A DNA stretch of 64,000 nt from positions 138-64,137 of the forward strand of contig JAANBB010000027.1 in NCBI GenBank assembly GCA_014621425.1. Reading direction: 5' to 3'. Below the pieces are notes generated by a model. It did no database searches, was not told where the DNA came from, and saw only the letters and a list, made by a program, of their open reading frames with translations. A program made the translations under genes and the position numbers. Shown here one piece after another: positions 41,725-53,887 of this stretch; within the stretch, counting starts at the first letter, position 1; each line of letters opens with the position of its first letter. This DNA comes from Cylindrodendrum hubeiense (taxonomy: Eukaryota; Ascomycota; Sordariomycetes; Hypocreales; Nectriaceae).

Positions 41725-43312
41725 ATGGCTTCGTCCATCTCCACAGCGATTCGACTAGAGCCGCGACTAGCTGGCAACACCAGCACTCTTACGCAGCGCG
41801 AAGCCCCGTATTCCTCGTCGTCGGCGCACGATCTATCTGGCACCGATGCAGATCCAGTTCTTGAAGCGTCTCGATTAGCTGATAGCACTGTTCCCGACGG
41901 TGGCCGTGGATGGGTAGTCATCGCCGCCTGCGCCGTCGTGGCGTGGTGGTTCGTGGGCACAAGCTACAGCTGGGGTATCATCCAGGATGCCCTCGTGACT
42001 GAAGGCATCGGGTCTCCATCTACCTTGGCCTTTGTGGGTTCGTTGTCCACGGCACTCATCAGCGCCCTGGCCATTATCAATGCGCGCGTCATTCGATGGA
42101 TGGGATCGCAGCGCACCGCGATGCTAGGCGTATCATTCCTCGGGCTATCGGCAATCACGAGCAGCTTTGCGGTGAAGAACATTGCCGGGCTATTTTTCAC
42201 TAGTGGAATTCTCCTTGGCCTAGGATTGAGGTAAAGATCCCTTTGACTTTATGCGTTTATATTTATTCATACTTACTGTGTCTCAGCTTATGCTTTATGG
42301 TAAGGACCTAATCATCTCCGTAGACAGACACACTAACAGACTCTACAGACTGTCTCGGTGACGCCGGCTCAGTACTTCAACCGAAAGCGCGGCTTAGCAA
42401 ATGGCATCGTCTTTGCAGGAGGTGGCCTTGGAGGTGCTGTCACCAGCTATGGTCTGGACGCCCTGATCCTGAAGTTTGGCCCAGCTTGGACCTACCGTAT
42501 TCTTGGGATTGCAACACTTGTCACCGGGCTCCCGGCGGCCTGGTTCATCCAAGAGCGAACACCTATTCGCACGGCTAGTCTCATCGAGTGGTAGGCCCCA
42601 ATATGCCTTACGTTCTCCTCACATGCTAAAGACAAAACAGGCGCCTCTTTAAAGACCCAGCATTCGCTCTCATCTTCGCTGTCGGTGCCATAGGAACCTT
42701 TCCGCTCTTTGTTCCTCCATTTTTCATCCCTCTTTATAGCCGCTCCATGGGATTATCCTCGAGCACTGGTGCTGGACTCCTTGCGGCATTCAACTTCTCT
42801 TCCGCAGTTGGTCGGATCATCTGCGGCCATTTTTGCGATATCTTCGGGCCTTTGAACACGCTGATGGTTTCTCTGATGTTAACTGCGATCAGTATGCTCA
42901 CTCTCTGGCCAGCCTCCACCTCGCTGGCTCCGTTGGCCGTCTTTGTCGTGGTCAATGGCGCTTCAAACGGCGGCTTTTTCGCCACCATGCCCACGGTTGT
43001 AAGCAATACCTTTGGGTCTGCCAGGGTATCGGTTGCCATGGGAATGATTGTTACCGGATGGGTTGGGGGGTATCTGATGGTGAGTGACATCGGCATAACT
43101 CCTTGATGTGGCACAATCGTTCATCGCTCACTCTTGCTATCCAGGGCGCCCCTATTGCGGGATATCTGCTTGAGTCATATGGAGGGGCCGACTCTGGGCT
43201 GCAAGCCTATCGTCCAGCCATGTTTTACGCTGGTGCACTTGCGCTTGGTGCAACGGGGTTGGTTGCATTCATGCGTTTCCGGACGAACCAAAGTCTTTTT
43301 GTAAAGGTGTAA
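41725..43312 (+). CDS. MFS monocarboxylate transporter-like protein (MCT family)
   Basis: Five exons (41725-42230, 42287-42299, 42349-42590, 42641-43079, 43145-43312) encode 455 residues. Exon 2 is only 13 nt and encodes SLCFM with its neighbours. It is required: exon 1 ends in phase 2 and exon 3 starts in phase 0, and the joined GLGLSLCFMTVSVTPAQYF is the expected MCT sequence. TVPDGGRGWVVIAACAVVAWW at the start, NRKRGLANGIVFAGGGLGG and SSAVGRIICGHFCD are further MCT features. About 12 membrane segments are expected, with a polar 65-residue N-terminus. The substrate is unknown. It is in tandem with the secreted aminopeptidase but there is no evidence of a joint role. Confidence 0.9.
42287..42299 (+). 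other. 13-nt microexon
   Basis: Flanked by introns of 56 nt (42231-42286) and 49 nt (42300-42348), with standard TCTCAG| and |GTAAGG borders. Skipping it would shift the frame. Confidence 0.75.
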
Positions 43313-44999
43313 GGCTGATTGATGTTGTGGTTATCTTCTACATTATCAGAGAACTGGCTCACTTTTATGTGGTTGGGATGATTTGTCTGTCGGATGAAAT
43401 GAGCCCTTCTCTGTCCATGGTCAAATGTTGTGTCCATGCAGCGAATTGCATTTAGGGGTCCTTTGTTAGGGCCTAGCGCTGACGGCGAAAGAATACTTAC
43501 ACGTCATTGATGATTCGGAATTGCCGGTCAATAACATTGCTGCTTGTTCAGCCGCAAATCGACGTGTCGCCCCTCGTATGCATTGATGGTTTGCACGGAC
43601 TTTGTCTATGCTGATTGGTAATTTGCACCATGGCCTTGGTTGTGAGAATATCAAGGTCTGAAGCTATGGCCGCGTGAATTCGCCCGAATTGCGCTTAGTC
43701 AGCGGCATATCCGGCCGATCAGAGCGCTTCATGACGGGATTGCTAACACTCCGGCGGGGCTTTGTGGCATTTATGTGTTCATACTTTCTGTTGGATTCGT
43801 CGTATACCGAGTTTATTGAATCGATGCTATGGAGTACTACACAGACCTGACATGTCGGAAATCCATTACATGGGCTCTTCACTTCATTATTGACACTGCT
43901 CGGTTCTACACTCATCCTAATGTTTCTCTGCAATGAGTCATTTTCTCAACCATTTCACAGCAAATTAGGTAAATAAATATACATCGTTACCACATCTTTG
44001 GTGACTCAGCTCATGTGGTGTTTGTTGCTGTGACGGTAAAACACATCGTCGATGAATGGCTTTAGGGTAGGTGTGTCTACGGAGCTTAACACTGGGACAA
44101 TGCCGAATTTCTCAACTAAACTAAACAAACCTTTCCCGCTTAGTCACTGGGCTTTTCGATCAACCGAATACTGGAATTACGTCATTTTTGTGATGAGGTT
44201 GGGCACAGTACGGCCTCCAGTTTCATGGTCCTGGATATCGGAGATGCGCAAGTCATTTTCACCGCGTGAAACTGGCTTCATCGGGGACTCCTATTCTCCG
44301 CAACTTGCATACGTCACTTCCAGTCAAGAATACTAAGGTATCCGTTGCGCAGCCCGATTAATCTGACTTGCGTTAGAAGCGGACAGAATCGCGGCGTTGA
44401 CGGCATGTGTGTCGACCGTGTGGACAGTTGGATGAACCCGAAAGGCATGACGTTGATATTTCGCCATGGCGTTGAGGAAGTCGGGAACAGACTGTCGGCA
44501 AGTCCAACACCCCGAAGTCCCGCTACTAAATCCGTTGACGGAGTCATGGAGCTGGCAAGCGATGGCCTAGCCTCCCCGCTTTACCGCTTTGATCATGGTC
44601 TTGTCCATTCAGAAAGCTAAGCTTGGATGTCAATTATCTGAGAACTAGGCCTCTTACGGCCAATCGCCTTATCTGCCGCACCCCCTGCAACCTGGGGATC
44701 CAAGTACCAGATGATGGCTGTGCTACAGTCCGTGTCGGCATGTGTCGGGGCCGCCAGGGTCCCGTCGCCGGGGCATCATAGCCTTGAGATGGGCTCCACA
44801 ACACGAGTGCCTGTCGATTAAGATGACATAGGAGTGTGCTTGGACAGCTATTAGACTATAAAGACAACAATGGAAGGACAGTCTCCGCATGAAGCTTTAT
44901 CAACAACCACTCTCACCTTCCTCTTGACTCTGTCAGGCGATCGATATACCGATCTTGACAGTCAGCTCTGAGGAAAAGTGACCTTTATCCTATCTAAAT
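43313..44999. other. Long intergenic region, no gene called; PDR promoter
   Basis: 1.69 kb. Frames at 43664-43933 (minus) and 44052-44620 (plus) are short and lack any domain. TATAAAG at 44857-44863, 137 bp before the ABC-transporter ATG, is a likely TATA box. No TCCGCGGA-type pleiotropic drug response element was seen. Confidence 0.5.
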
Positions 45000-47900
45000 A
45001 TGTCATACCAGCTACCTTCGACCGAAACCCACCCAGAGGCAAACATGCCTTTTACTGGTGTGGTGGACGGTTCTATTACCGATTCAGCGCCCCCTCGGTC
45101 ATCCACAGATTCTCACGACGACACCCTTGAAATGGACGACCACAGGCTGTCCAACCGAAACGCAAGCATGATGCTCGACGAAGATGAGAGAATGGAGCTA
45201 CGAAGAATTGCGACGGCCATGTCACAACGACGACGTGCTTCTCATGCGACGATTCCAGAAACCGACAGCACAATCGGCCTTGTTGACTTGGCACTCGATC
45301 CGGAGAGCAAGTCCTTCGATCTCGCAAAATGGCTGCAAAACACGATAAATGAGCTCCAGGCGGAAGGCATCAGCCTCAAACAGGCTGGTGTAGCCTACCA
45401 AAACCTCACAGTCTCGGGCACTGGCGACGCTCTACAACTCCAACAGACCGTCGGGTCTTTTCTTCAAGCTCCACTTCGACTGGGCGAGCACTTTAGCTTC
45501 GGCAAGAAAGAACCCAAAATGATCCTTCACAAGTCGGATGGTATTTTGAAGAGCGGCGAGCTTTTGATCGTTCTGGGACGTCCGGGCTCGGGCTGCAGCA
45601 CATTGCTGAAGACCATGACGGGCCAGCTTTCTGGACTTAACCTCTCCGACGAGTCTCTCATCCATTACAACGGAATCCCCCAGAAGGAAATGATGAAAGA
45701 GTTCAAGGGAGAAGCTACATATAACCAAGAGGTAACGTGTTGATTCGTGGTTCACAATTCACCAAGTCCAAAAGCTAATACATGGTTGCTTCGCAGGTTG
45801 ATAAGCACTTTCCCCAGCTGACGGTCGGGCAGACACTCGAGTTTGCCGCTGCCAGTCGAGCGCCATCGAATCGGCTACAGGGCCAATCCCGAGCTGAGTT
45901 TCAAACGCAGTCAGCAAAGATCGTCATGGCCGTCTGCGGCCTGAGCCACACGTATAATACAAAGGTCGGAAACGACTTCATTCGCGGTGTTTCTGGAGGA
46001 GAACGCAAGCGCGTCAGCATTGCTGAGATGATGCTTGCTGGATCCCCTCTGGCTGCGTGGGATAACAGGTAAGGCTTCATAAAACCTCCCATATGAAACT
46101 GAGCACGAACTGACAAGAATAGCACCCGAGGTCTTGACTCAGCCACGGCATTCAAATTTGTCCAGTCACTGCGACTGGCCGCCGATCTAGGAGGCAGCGC
46201 TCATGCTGTGGCCATCTACCAGGCCAGTCAGGCCATCTACGATTTGTTCGACAAGACCGTTGTCCTCTACGAAGGACGCCAGATCTTCTTCGGACCAGCC
46301 CATGCCGCGAGGCCGTACTTTGAGAAGATGGGCTGGCATTGCCCGCAACGCCAGACAACTGGCGACTTTCTCACGTCCGTGACGAATGCGCAGGAGCGAA
46401 TCGCCATTCCAGGAATGGAGAACAAGGTTCCTCGAACGGCCGAAGACTTCGAGAAGTACTGGCGCGAGTCGCCCGAGCACGCAGCTCTCCAGAGCCAAGT
46501 CGAGAAGTACGAGGAAGAGTTCCCCGTCGACCCGCAGGGCCACCATATCACGGCGATGCGAGAAGGAAAAAACCTCGGCCAGTCCAAGAATGTTCGCCCC
46601 AAGTCGCCATACATGATCAGCCTGGCAATGCAAGTTGGGCTCACCACGAAACGGGCCTACCAACGAATTTGGAATGATTTATCCGCCACAGCCACGTCCA
46701 CCTTCATCTCATTTGTCCTCGCTCTCATCATCGGTTCCGTCTTCTACGGCACCCCGAATACAACCGCCGGCTTCTACTCTAAAGGATCAGTGCTTTTCCA
46801 GGCCATTCTACTCAATGCGCTCACGGCTATTTCGGAAATCAACAGCCTCTACTCGCAGCGGCCCATCGTCGAAAAACATGCCTCGTATGCGTTCTATCAC
46901 CCTGCCGCCGAGGCCATTTCTGGAATCGTTGCCGACATTCCCATCAAGTTTGTGTCAACAACCGTTTTTAATATTGTCATCTACTTCATGTCTGGCCTCC
47001 GGCAAGAAGCGGGACAGTTCTTCATCTTTTTCCTTGTCACCTACATCTCGACGTTTGTCATGAGTGCAATCTTCAGGACACTCGCAGCAGTTACGACAAC
47101 CGTTTCCAAGGCCATGACACTCGCTGGTGTAATGGTTCTCGCATTGGTCATATACACTGGTTTCGTGATCCCCGTGCCGCAGATGCATGACTGGTTTGCC
47201 TGGATCCGCTGGATCAACCCCATCTACTACGCATTTGAGATTTTGATCGCAAACGAATTCCACGGACAGAAATACGATTGTGCTGCATTTGTTCCTCCAT
47301 ACTCGCCTATGGTTGGAGACTCGTGGATCTGTTCCACCGTTGGAGCTGTTGCTGGGCAGCAATTCGTTTCCGGCGACGCTTTTATCGAGACCAACTACCA
47401 ATATTACCACAGCCACGTCTGGAGGAATTTTGGAATCCTTCTTGGCTTCCTCTTCTTCTTCATGATCGTCTACTTTATCGCCACTGAGATCAATTCGACT
47501 ACTAGCAGTGCCGCTGAGGTATTGATCTTCAAGCGTGGCAGTGCCCCGAACCATCTGAAGAACGGCGTGAAAGGCGATACAATGCCTGATGCCACTGGTG
47601 GAAACAACGAGAGTTCTTCGAACGCGCTGGCATCAACCCAAAGCGACATTTTCACCTGGAAAGATGTCAAATACGATGTAGAAATCAAGGGAGCTCAACG
47701 GACACTGCTGAGCAATGTCTCTGGATGGGTCAAGCCTGGAACACTCACTGCCCTTATGGGAGTGAGTGGTGCTGGCAAGACGACGCTTCTCGATGTATTG
47801 GCTCAGCGGACTACGATGGGTGTCATTACTGGAGACATGTTCGTCAACGGCAAGCCGTTAAACGCCAGCTTCCAGCGCAAGACTGGTTACGTCCAGCAAC

Positions 47901-49684
47901 AAGGTATGCTTAGCTCGATCCCTGCCCTGATATTTCCCAAGTTCGCTCTCTGACTCATTGACAGATCTCCATCTCGAAACAGCAACTGTGCGCGAGAGCC
48001 TCCGGTTCAGCGCCATGCTCCGTCAGCCAGCCACTGTAAGCAAAGAAGACAAGTACAGCTTCGTGGAGGACGTCATCGATATGCTCAACATGAGGGACTT
48101 CGCCGATGCTGTTGTTGGTATCCCTGGTGAAGGTCTCAACATCGAGCAGCGGAAACTACTCACCATCGGTGTTGAACTCGCAGCGAGACCGAAGCTTCTA
48201 ATTTTCCTTGATGAGCCTACCAGTGGTCTCGATTCTCAGAGCTCTTGGGCCATCTGCGCTTTCCTCCGCAAGCTCGCCGATGCAGGCCAGGCCGTTCTCT
48301 GCACTGTCCACCAACCTAGCGCCATCCTGTTCCAGCAATTCGACCGCCTACTTTTCCTCGCCGCCGGGGGAAAGACAGTCTACTTTGGAGATATTGGAAC
48401 GAACTCAAGAACCCTTCTTGATTACTTTGAGACCAACGGAGCGCGACAGTGCGGCGACGAAGAGAACCCTGCTGAATTCATGCTCGAGGTCGTCAATCAA
48501 GGAACCAGCTCAAATGGCCAAGATTGGCACAGTATTTGGCTAGGCAGTCAGGAGCGAGAAGGAGTCATGCAGCACATCGAGCAGATTCATGCTGAAAAGG
48601 CCCAAGACCCTGGCGCAGATCGAGAGGAGTCTGGTGCCCATTCGGAGTTTGCCATGCCTTTTGGCGTGCAAGTCGCAGCTGTAACGGGCCGAGCGTTTCA
48701 ACAATACTGGCGAACTCCCAGCTATGTGTTTGCCAAGTTTATCCTTGGTCTCGCAGCGGGCCTGTTCATTGGCTTTTCATTCTACAACGCCAAAGGCACA
48801 CTGGCAGGCATGCAGAATGTCATCTTCGCCATCTTTATGGTAATCACCATATTTTCGACACTCGTACAACAGGTATGCATATTCGGATTATGCTCTATTT
48901 CGGTTCATTCTAACCTCTTTTGCAGATTCAGCCGTATTTCCTGTCGCAGCGCGCACTCTACGAAGTCCGCGAGCGACCCAGCAAAGCGTATTCGTGGAAA
49001 GCATTCATGATTGCGAGTGTTTGCGTTGAGATTCCTTACCAGATTATCACCGGCGTCATTATTTATGCCTGTCTCGTCTACCCCGTTGTTGGGGTCCAGA
49101 GCTCTGCGAGCCAAGGACTCGTCGTGCTCTTCGCGATCCAGCTGCTTCTCTACGCAAGCTCGTTTGCACAAATGACCGTGGCCGCTCTCCCTGACGCGCA
49201 AACAGCTTCGGGTGTCGTTACTCTCCTAGTCCTCATGAGCTTGACGTTCTGTGGTGTTCTTCAATCACCCGACGCTTTACCAGGCTTCTGGATCTTCATG
49301 TATCGGGTCTCACCCTTTACGTATTGGGTCGGTGGTATCGCCTCGACGCTATTGCACGACCGCCCTGTTGAATGTTCTCTTGACGAGACGTCGGTATTTG
49401 ACCCGCCGCGCGGTCAAACCTGTGGCGAATACCTCTCTGACTTCTTGAGCGACGCTACCGGATCACTGCAAAACCCGGGAGATACCGAACAGTGCCGATA
49501 CTGCTCGTTGACCGTCGCAGACCAATATCTCGCAGGCAGCAACATTTTCTACAGCGAACGGTGGAGGAATTACGGAATCATGTGGGCATTCATTTTGTTC
49601 AATGTATTCGTTGCCGTCATGACTTATTACGTGTTTCGGGTCAAGTCGTGGAATTTCAAGTTTGGAAAGGCGAAAAAGGCCTGA
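45000..49684 (+). CDS. Full-size PDR-type ABC transporter (ABC-G)
   Basis: Five exons (45000-45731, 45797-46068, 46123-47903, 47965-48872, 48926-49684) encode 1483 residues, the standard length for this class, in reverse order (NBD-TMD)2. NBD1 has a Walker [14 protein letters not shown] (about 190), the signature [14 protein letters not shown] and the degenerate [10 protein letters not shown] typical of fungal PDR proteins. NBD2 has [13 protein letters not shown] (about 880), signature-position [15 protein letters not shown] and [13 protein letters not shown]. Two blocks of six membrane helices with large external loops follow each NBD, and the last loop is Cys-rich. It is a plasma-membrane exporter of hydrophobic drugs or the cell's own metabolites. 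It lies 0.8 kb from the monooxygenase fusion gene. Confidence 0.96.
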
Positions 49685-50457
49685 GACTTGTCTGGAGGCG
49701 ATGTTATGGTCGTATTAATTAGATTTGAAAGCATGTACCAGCGAAATTAGATTTCTTTGCCTAATATTCAATTACGTTTAATCTCTACACACTAGATTCC
49801 TGTTCATGGTTGTGCTGGATCGATTTAAGGAGCCGCTAGTCTGACTATGATTGGATCCCGTGAGTCGTGAGCAGAGCAAATGTGTTGGGGCAACTGCTCA
49901 ACGTAAATGGATCCACAATTATAGTCATGTCAGATCCGTGGCTTCCGGCGGCGATGTGATAATTGGCAATATTGGGCTCTATCCATTCACTTGAGATTGA
50001 ATTATTACGAGTCAGCTGATTCAAATAGGGATAAATCTTTGTGCATGGCCCGTACGATTGCGGGCCTGAGAAATGACGCTGCCCCTGGCCTCAACCTCAT
50101 GGGAGATATTAGGGTGCCCCACTGTAAGACGGAATTTGAAGGCCTCCTTTGTGCTGAAATGACTACTTCATGGACGAAAAACCCGATATGAGCCCAATTG
50201 AAGAATCTGAAACTCATGATGAATTGTGATGATAGATGACGAGGAATTAGGAGACTATGTGTTGTACTTTCGTCAGATCGGACCTGACTCCATGATGTTG
50301 CAGTAGCTTCATCCTGAAGGATTCAAGAATCGCTGAGTCAGCGCTACGATCACATCCTGTCAGGCCCCCTTACCGCTCGCTAATGTGTCCTCCTCGCGTC
50401 AGCGGAAAACCCGCAAGCTCAACTTCAATTGACGCGTTTCCTCATTTTTTGGGCATC
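49685..50457. other. Intergenic, nothing seen
   Basis: 773 bp containing the ABC-transporter 3' end and the monooxygenase promoter. Short frames only; no repeat or RNA gene was seen. Confidence 0.55.
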
Positions 50458-52932
50458 ATGGCGCCAAGCAGCGACTTCAAGATCATTATCGCTGGAGGAG
50501 GAATTGCTGGCCTTACTCTGGCAGTCCTCCTTGAGAAATTTAACATCGACTATGTCATCTTAGAAGCCCATGACGATATCGCGCCGCCTGTGGGCGCGAG
50601 TATCGGAATGATGCCGAATGGGTTGCTCATCCTGGACCAGATCGGCTGCTATGATGCTGTGAGAGTGATCGCGAAAGACGGCGAGACTGACAACCTCAAC
50701 ATTCGTGCCAGCAATGGCACGTCTCTGGCGTTCACAGACCATGTGCTTGATCACTTGGAAAACCGGTTAGTCGAGTCGGACCAATTGCTGAACATTGCTG
50801 ATTCGCCCTAGACACGGGTATCCGGTCATCTTTTTTGATAGACAGTGGCTATTGCAGGTGTTGTTTGACAAAATAGAACACAAGGACCGAGTTTTGCTTC
50901 GTAGCCAGGTCAAGAAGATTGAAACCAGTGGTTCTGGTGTTCAGGTCTCGACTCAAGACGGCCAGGTCCATCACGGCTCCATAGTTATTGGAGCTGATGG
51001 TATCCACAGCGTTCTGAGAAGAGAAATGTCGCGCATTGCGGGAGAAACTCAGCCAGGATACTTTCCCGCCGGCGAGGAGGACCGTGTCCCTTGCTATTAC
51101 CAGTGCAGCTTCGGTATCGCGCACAAAGTCGCCGGCTGGCCGAAAAACGAACAGTCTTTCACTACCGGAGACCAGAAGGCGTTTCTCGTCTGCTCTGGCC
51201 CGCACGACCGGGTGTACTGGTTCTTGTTCGTCAAGCTGCCTGAAGCAAAGTACGGCAAGGAAATTCCCAGATACACCAGGGAGGATGAGGCACTTTTCGT
51301 CAAGGAACACCAGTCCTTGCTCATCACGGAAAGCCTCACTTTCGGCCAGGTTTATGCCAAACGCATAGCATCAACTCTGACCCCGCTCCATCAAGTGGTT
51401 TTCGAAAAGTGGTTCTTCAACCGCATGCTACTCATTGGAGATTCGGCACACAAGGTAAGACCCAATGAGCAAGTCGTGATCTGCCACTGACAAAGTTCCA
51501 GCCGAATCCAATCAGCGGGATGGGAGCCAACGGCGCAATGGAATCAGTTGCGGAATTCGTCAACGCCTTGTTGGAGAAGAGAGACGAGCGTAAGGAGGGC
51601 CTCAGCGGCCTCAGCACCGAAGACGTCAACGTCATCTGCCAACAGATGCAAAATGCCCGCCACGACCGAGCCAAGCTCACTATATCGGCGTCGGAAAGAA
51701 TGCAAGCCCTTCTGGCTTTTGAGAAGCCCATCATCTCTACACTCGTATGGCATGTTTTTGGGCCGCTAGCCGGAGACGACAGCCCTCTACGCATTCTTGG
51801 CGGGCGAACTCTAGCTGGTTCGCGTGTGAATAAGCTCCCTATCCCCACTCGGCCCCGTGCGGTGCCATACCATCATGAACTTCCCGCTAGACCTCTCACA
51901 AACCGACGAGCAACCTTCATTCGACTGCTCTACACTGTGGCGATGGGTGTCATTTTTTGGATGTCTTTTGGTTCACGACAGATACCATCATGCGGGGCGG
52001 GAGAGTGTGAAGAGATGGAAAGCTCAAGGGGCGACAGCCATGTTATCAACGAGACAGCCAACATAGTTGCGTCATTCATGGAGCATCCGATGCTCAAGTC
52101 TGATGTGGCTTCTTTGTTGCCGTTGATCTATCTTCTATCTCAGTCTATCTCACCCTTGCTTACCTACACGGTGGAGGCGTACAGAGCTGGCAACGAGGGC
52201 ACGCTATCAGCTCTCTCATTTCCTTACACGGTTGGCCTGCAAGTCTTCGGCATTTGCCGAGCACTTCCATTGCTCGCCTTCTTCACAGCTTCTCTACCGT
52301 TTGATGCGCCCGCGGGCCGCTTCGTTGAACCGGCAGTTGGGAAATCTTTGGTGCCAGCATTGACTTTTGGCTACATCTTCCCGACGATGATGATCTTGGC
52401 GCCACTAGGCAATCTCAAGAACACGAACGGATGGGCATCTCTGTCACAGATGGCGCCAGCACTTCTCCCGATTTTAACGACTGCTTTCTCTTCTGTCTTC
52501 AGATTGTGTCAACGGAAGAGCAAAACGCCCCATCTTGATCGTTATACAACCGCGGATGTCCCGATGCTACAGTTCGTCTACGGATTTGCTTTCGCCACCC
52601 AAGCCACTGCGCATTTGGGAATCTTATCATATGGCTACTTCCATCCGGAAATATCCACTGCGGGGCCCTCTGGCTTTGAGGGCGGCTGGACTCTCTCAAT
52701 GTTCCTGTCTTTCATAAAAAGCGACGTGGGATTGGCTGTCGTTTGCATTACAATTCACAACTTGTATGCCGTGTGGGACCTGCGACGCTCGGGATACATA
52801 ACCACCCGAGACGCATTGGTGGCATTTCTATGCGTCGTCGCTGGCCCAGTCATCGCTGGCCCGGGATCGACTTGGGCTGGTCTTTGGAGTTGGCGAGAGG
52901 GTGTTATCTCGGGGCTTTCTACGGCTAAATGA
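50458..52932 (+). CDS. FAD-dependent monooxygenase fused to a polytopic membrane domain
   Basis: Three exons (50458-50765, 50812-51454, 51502-52932; introns 46 and 47 nt) encode 793 residues. Residues 1-430 form a class A flavin monooxygenase: GGGIAG at 13-18 binds FAD, GADGIHSVLR is the DG motif, and GDSAHKPNPISGMGANGAMES, formed by the second junction, is the GD motif. It resembles PaxM-type epoxidases of fungal terpenoid pathways. From about 457 to the end there are roughly eight hydrophobic segments (for example LLYTVAMGVIFWMSF, LPLIYLLSQSISPLLTY, LVPALTFGYIFPTMMILAP), twice the size of the membrane tail of simple relatives. This half may anchor the enzyme or have its own activity. Fusion to a membrane cyclase is conceivable, but I could not recognise cyclase residues. 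Confidence 0.85.
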
Positions 52933-53887
52933 CATTTTCCAACCTTGCTAGTGAGTGATTGAACGCACCTGTCAGGGACAGACACGGAAGCACCCTTCCA
53001 AAACGGCCTCTTGGGACTTCGGAACCAAGCCCCTCCTCGGGAAGACATTTTCCATAGTGGATAGCATCAATCTAGAACGCGCCGCATTCGGCTTGCCAGC
53101 AATTATGTTTGACCTAATCCTGAAGCAGAGATGGTGCCGGCCCACAAAAACAGTAGCAAACTCGATAGAGTGTGATTAGCTTGAACTTTGGAATGTGGCA
53201 CGTTCCGATCAAGATCGATTTAGTACAGATCACGCCAGAATGGACGGCTATGGCTATCTTCCCAAAGGCAGATTCAGCTTGCTAGCAAAAGCAGGTAGGG
53301 AGTACAGGAGCCCAATGCAGCCCGTCAAGCAACCCTTGGCATAAGATGGAGCTGCTGGGCGAGGTGCTCGTGTCTAAGAAAGACGCCGCTGCCATATCCA
53401 GTCTCTGCGGAGCTCTCCGGTCTCTGAAGTTCTGGAACCAGACTCTTGGGAAGTCATATCTGGAAGTGGGTTTACAGCAGTACGTCACCTCTTCCGGCGG
53501 GCGGAACTAGAGCGGACACGCTCCCGCAGAAATGCCGATCAAGCGCGTTGACATCGGGCGCGAACTTTAACATTGAAGATAAGCTGTAAAGCTGACAGCC
53601 GGCGCGCTTTGACAGGTCTGTGCGAAGCCGGATTAGACTCTGCTGGTCTCGATCTTGAAGACGATGGATCAACTTCCCATCTCGGCTTGAGGGAACAGCC
53701 ACTAGATGCGGAATCTTAGCCAATCTAGCCCGAACCTTTTTGTGCGAGAACTTTTAAAGAAGGAGATCGGCCATCTCGACACGTCAGACGTCAGCATCTA
53801 TCGACCTGATTTGATTTCATCCCTAGATCCTGAGTGTTGCGTTGTGACGCCACTCTTCAAACCGGTCCTCACTCGTCACCACCAACG
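52933..53887. other. Intergenic with a protein-like short frame
   Basis: 955 bp. A plus-strand frame from ATG 53346 reads MELLGEVLVSKKDAAAISSL and continues for about 54 codons. It looks protein-like but has no assignable family or clear splice partner. A longer frame from 53706 merges with the next gene's second exon but skips its real start. Confidence 0.4.
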
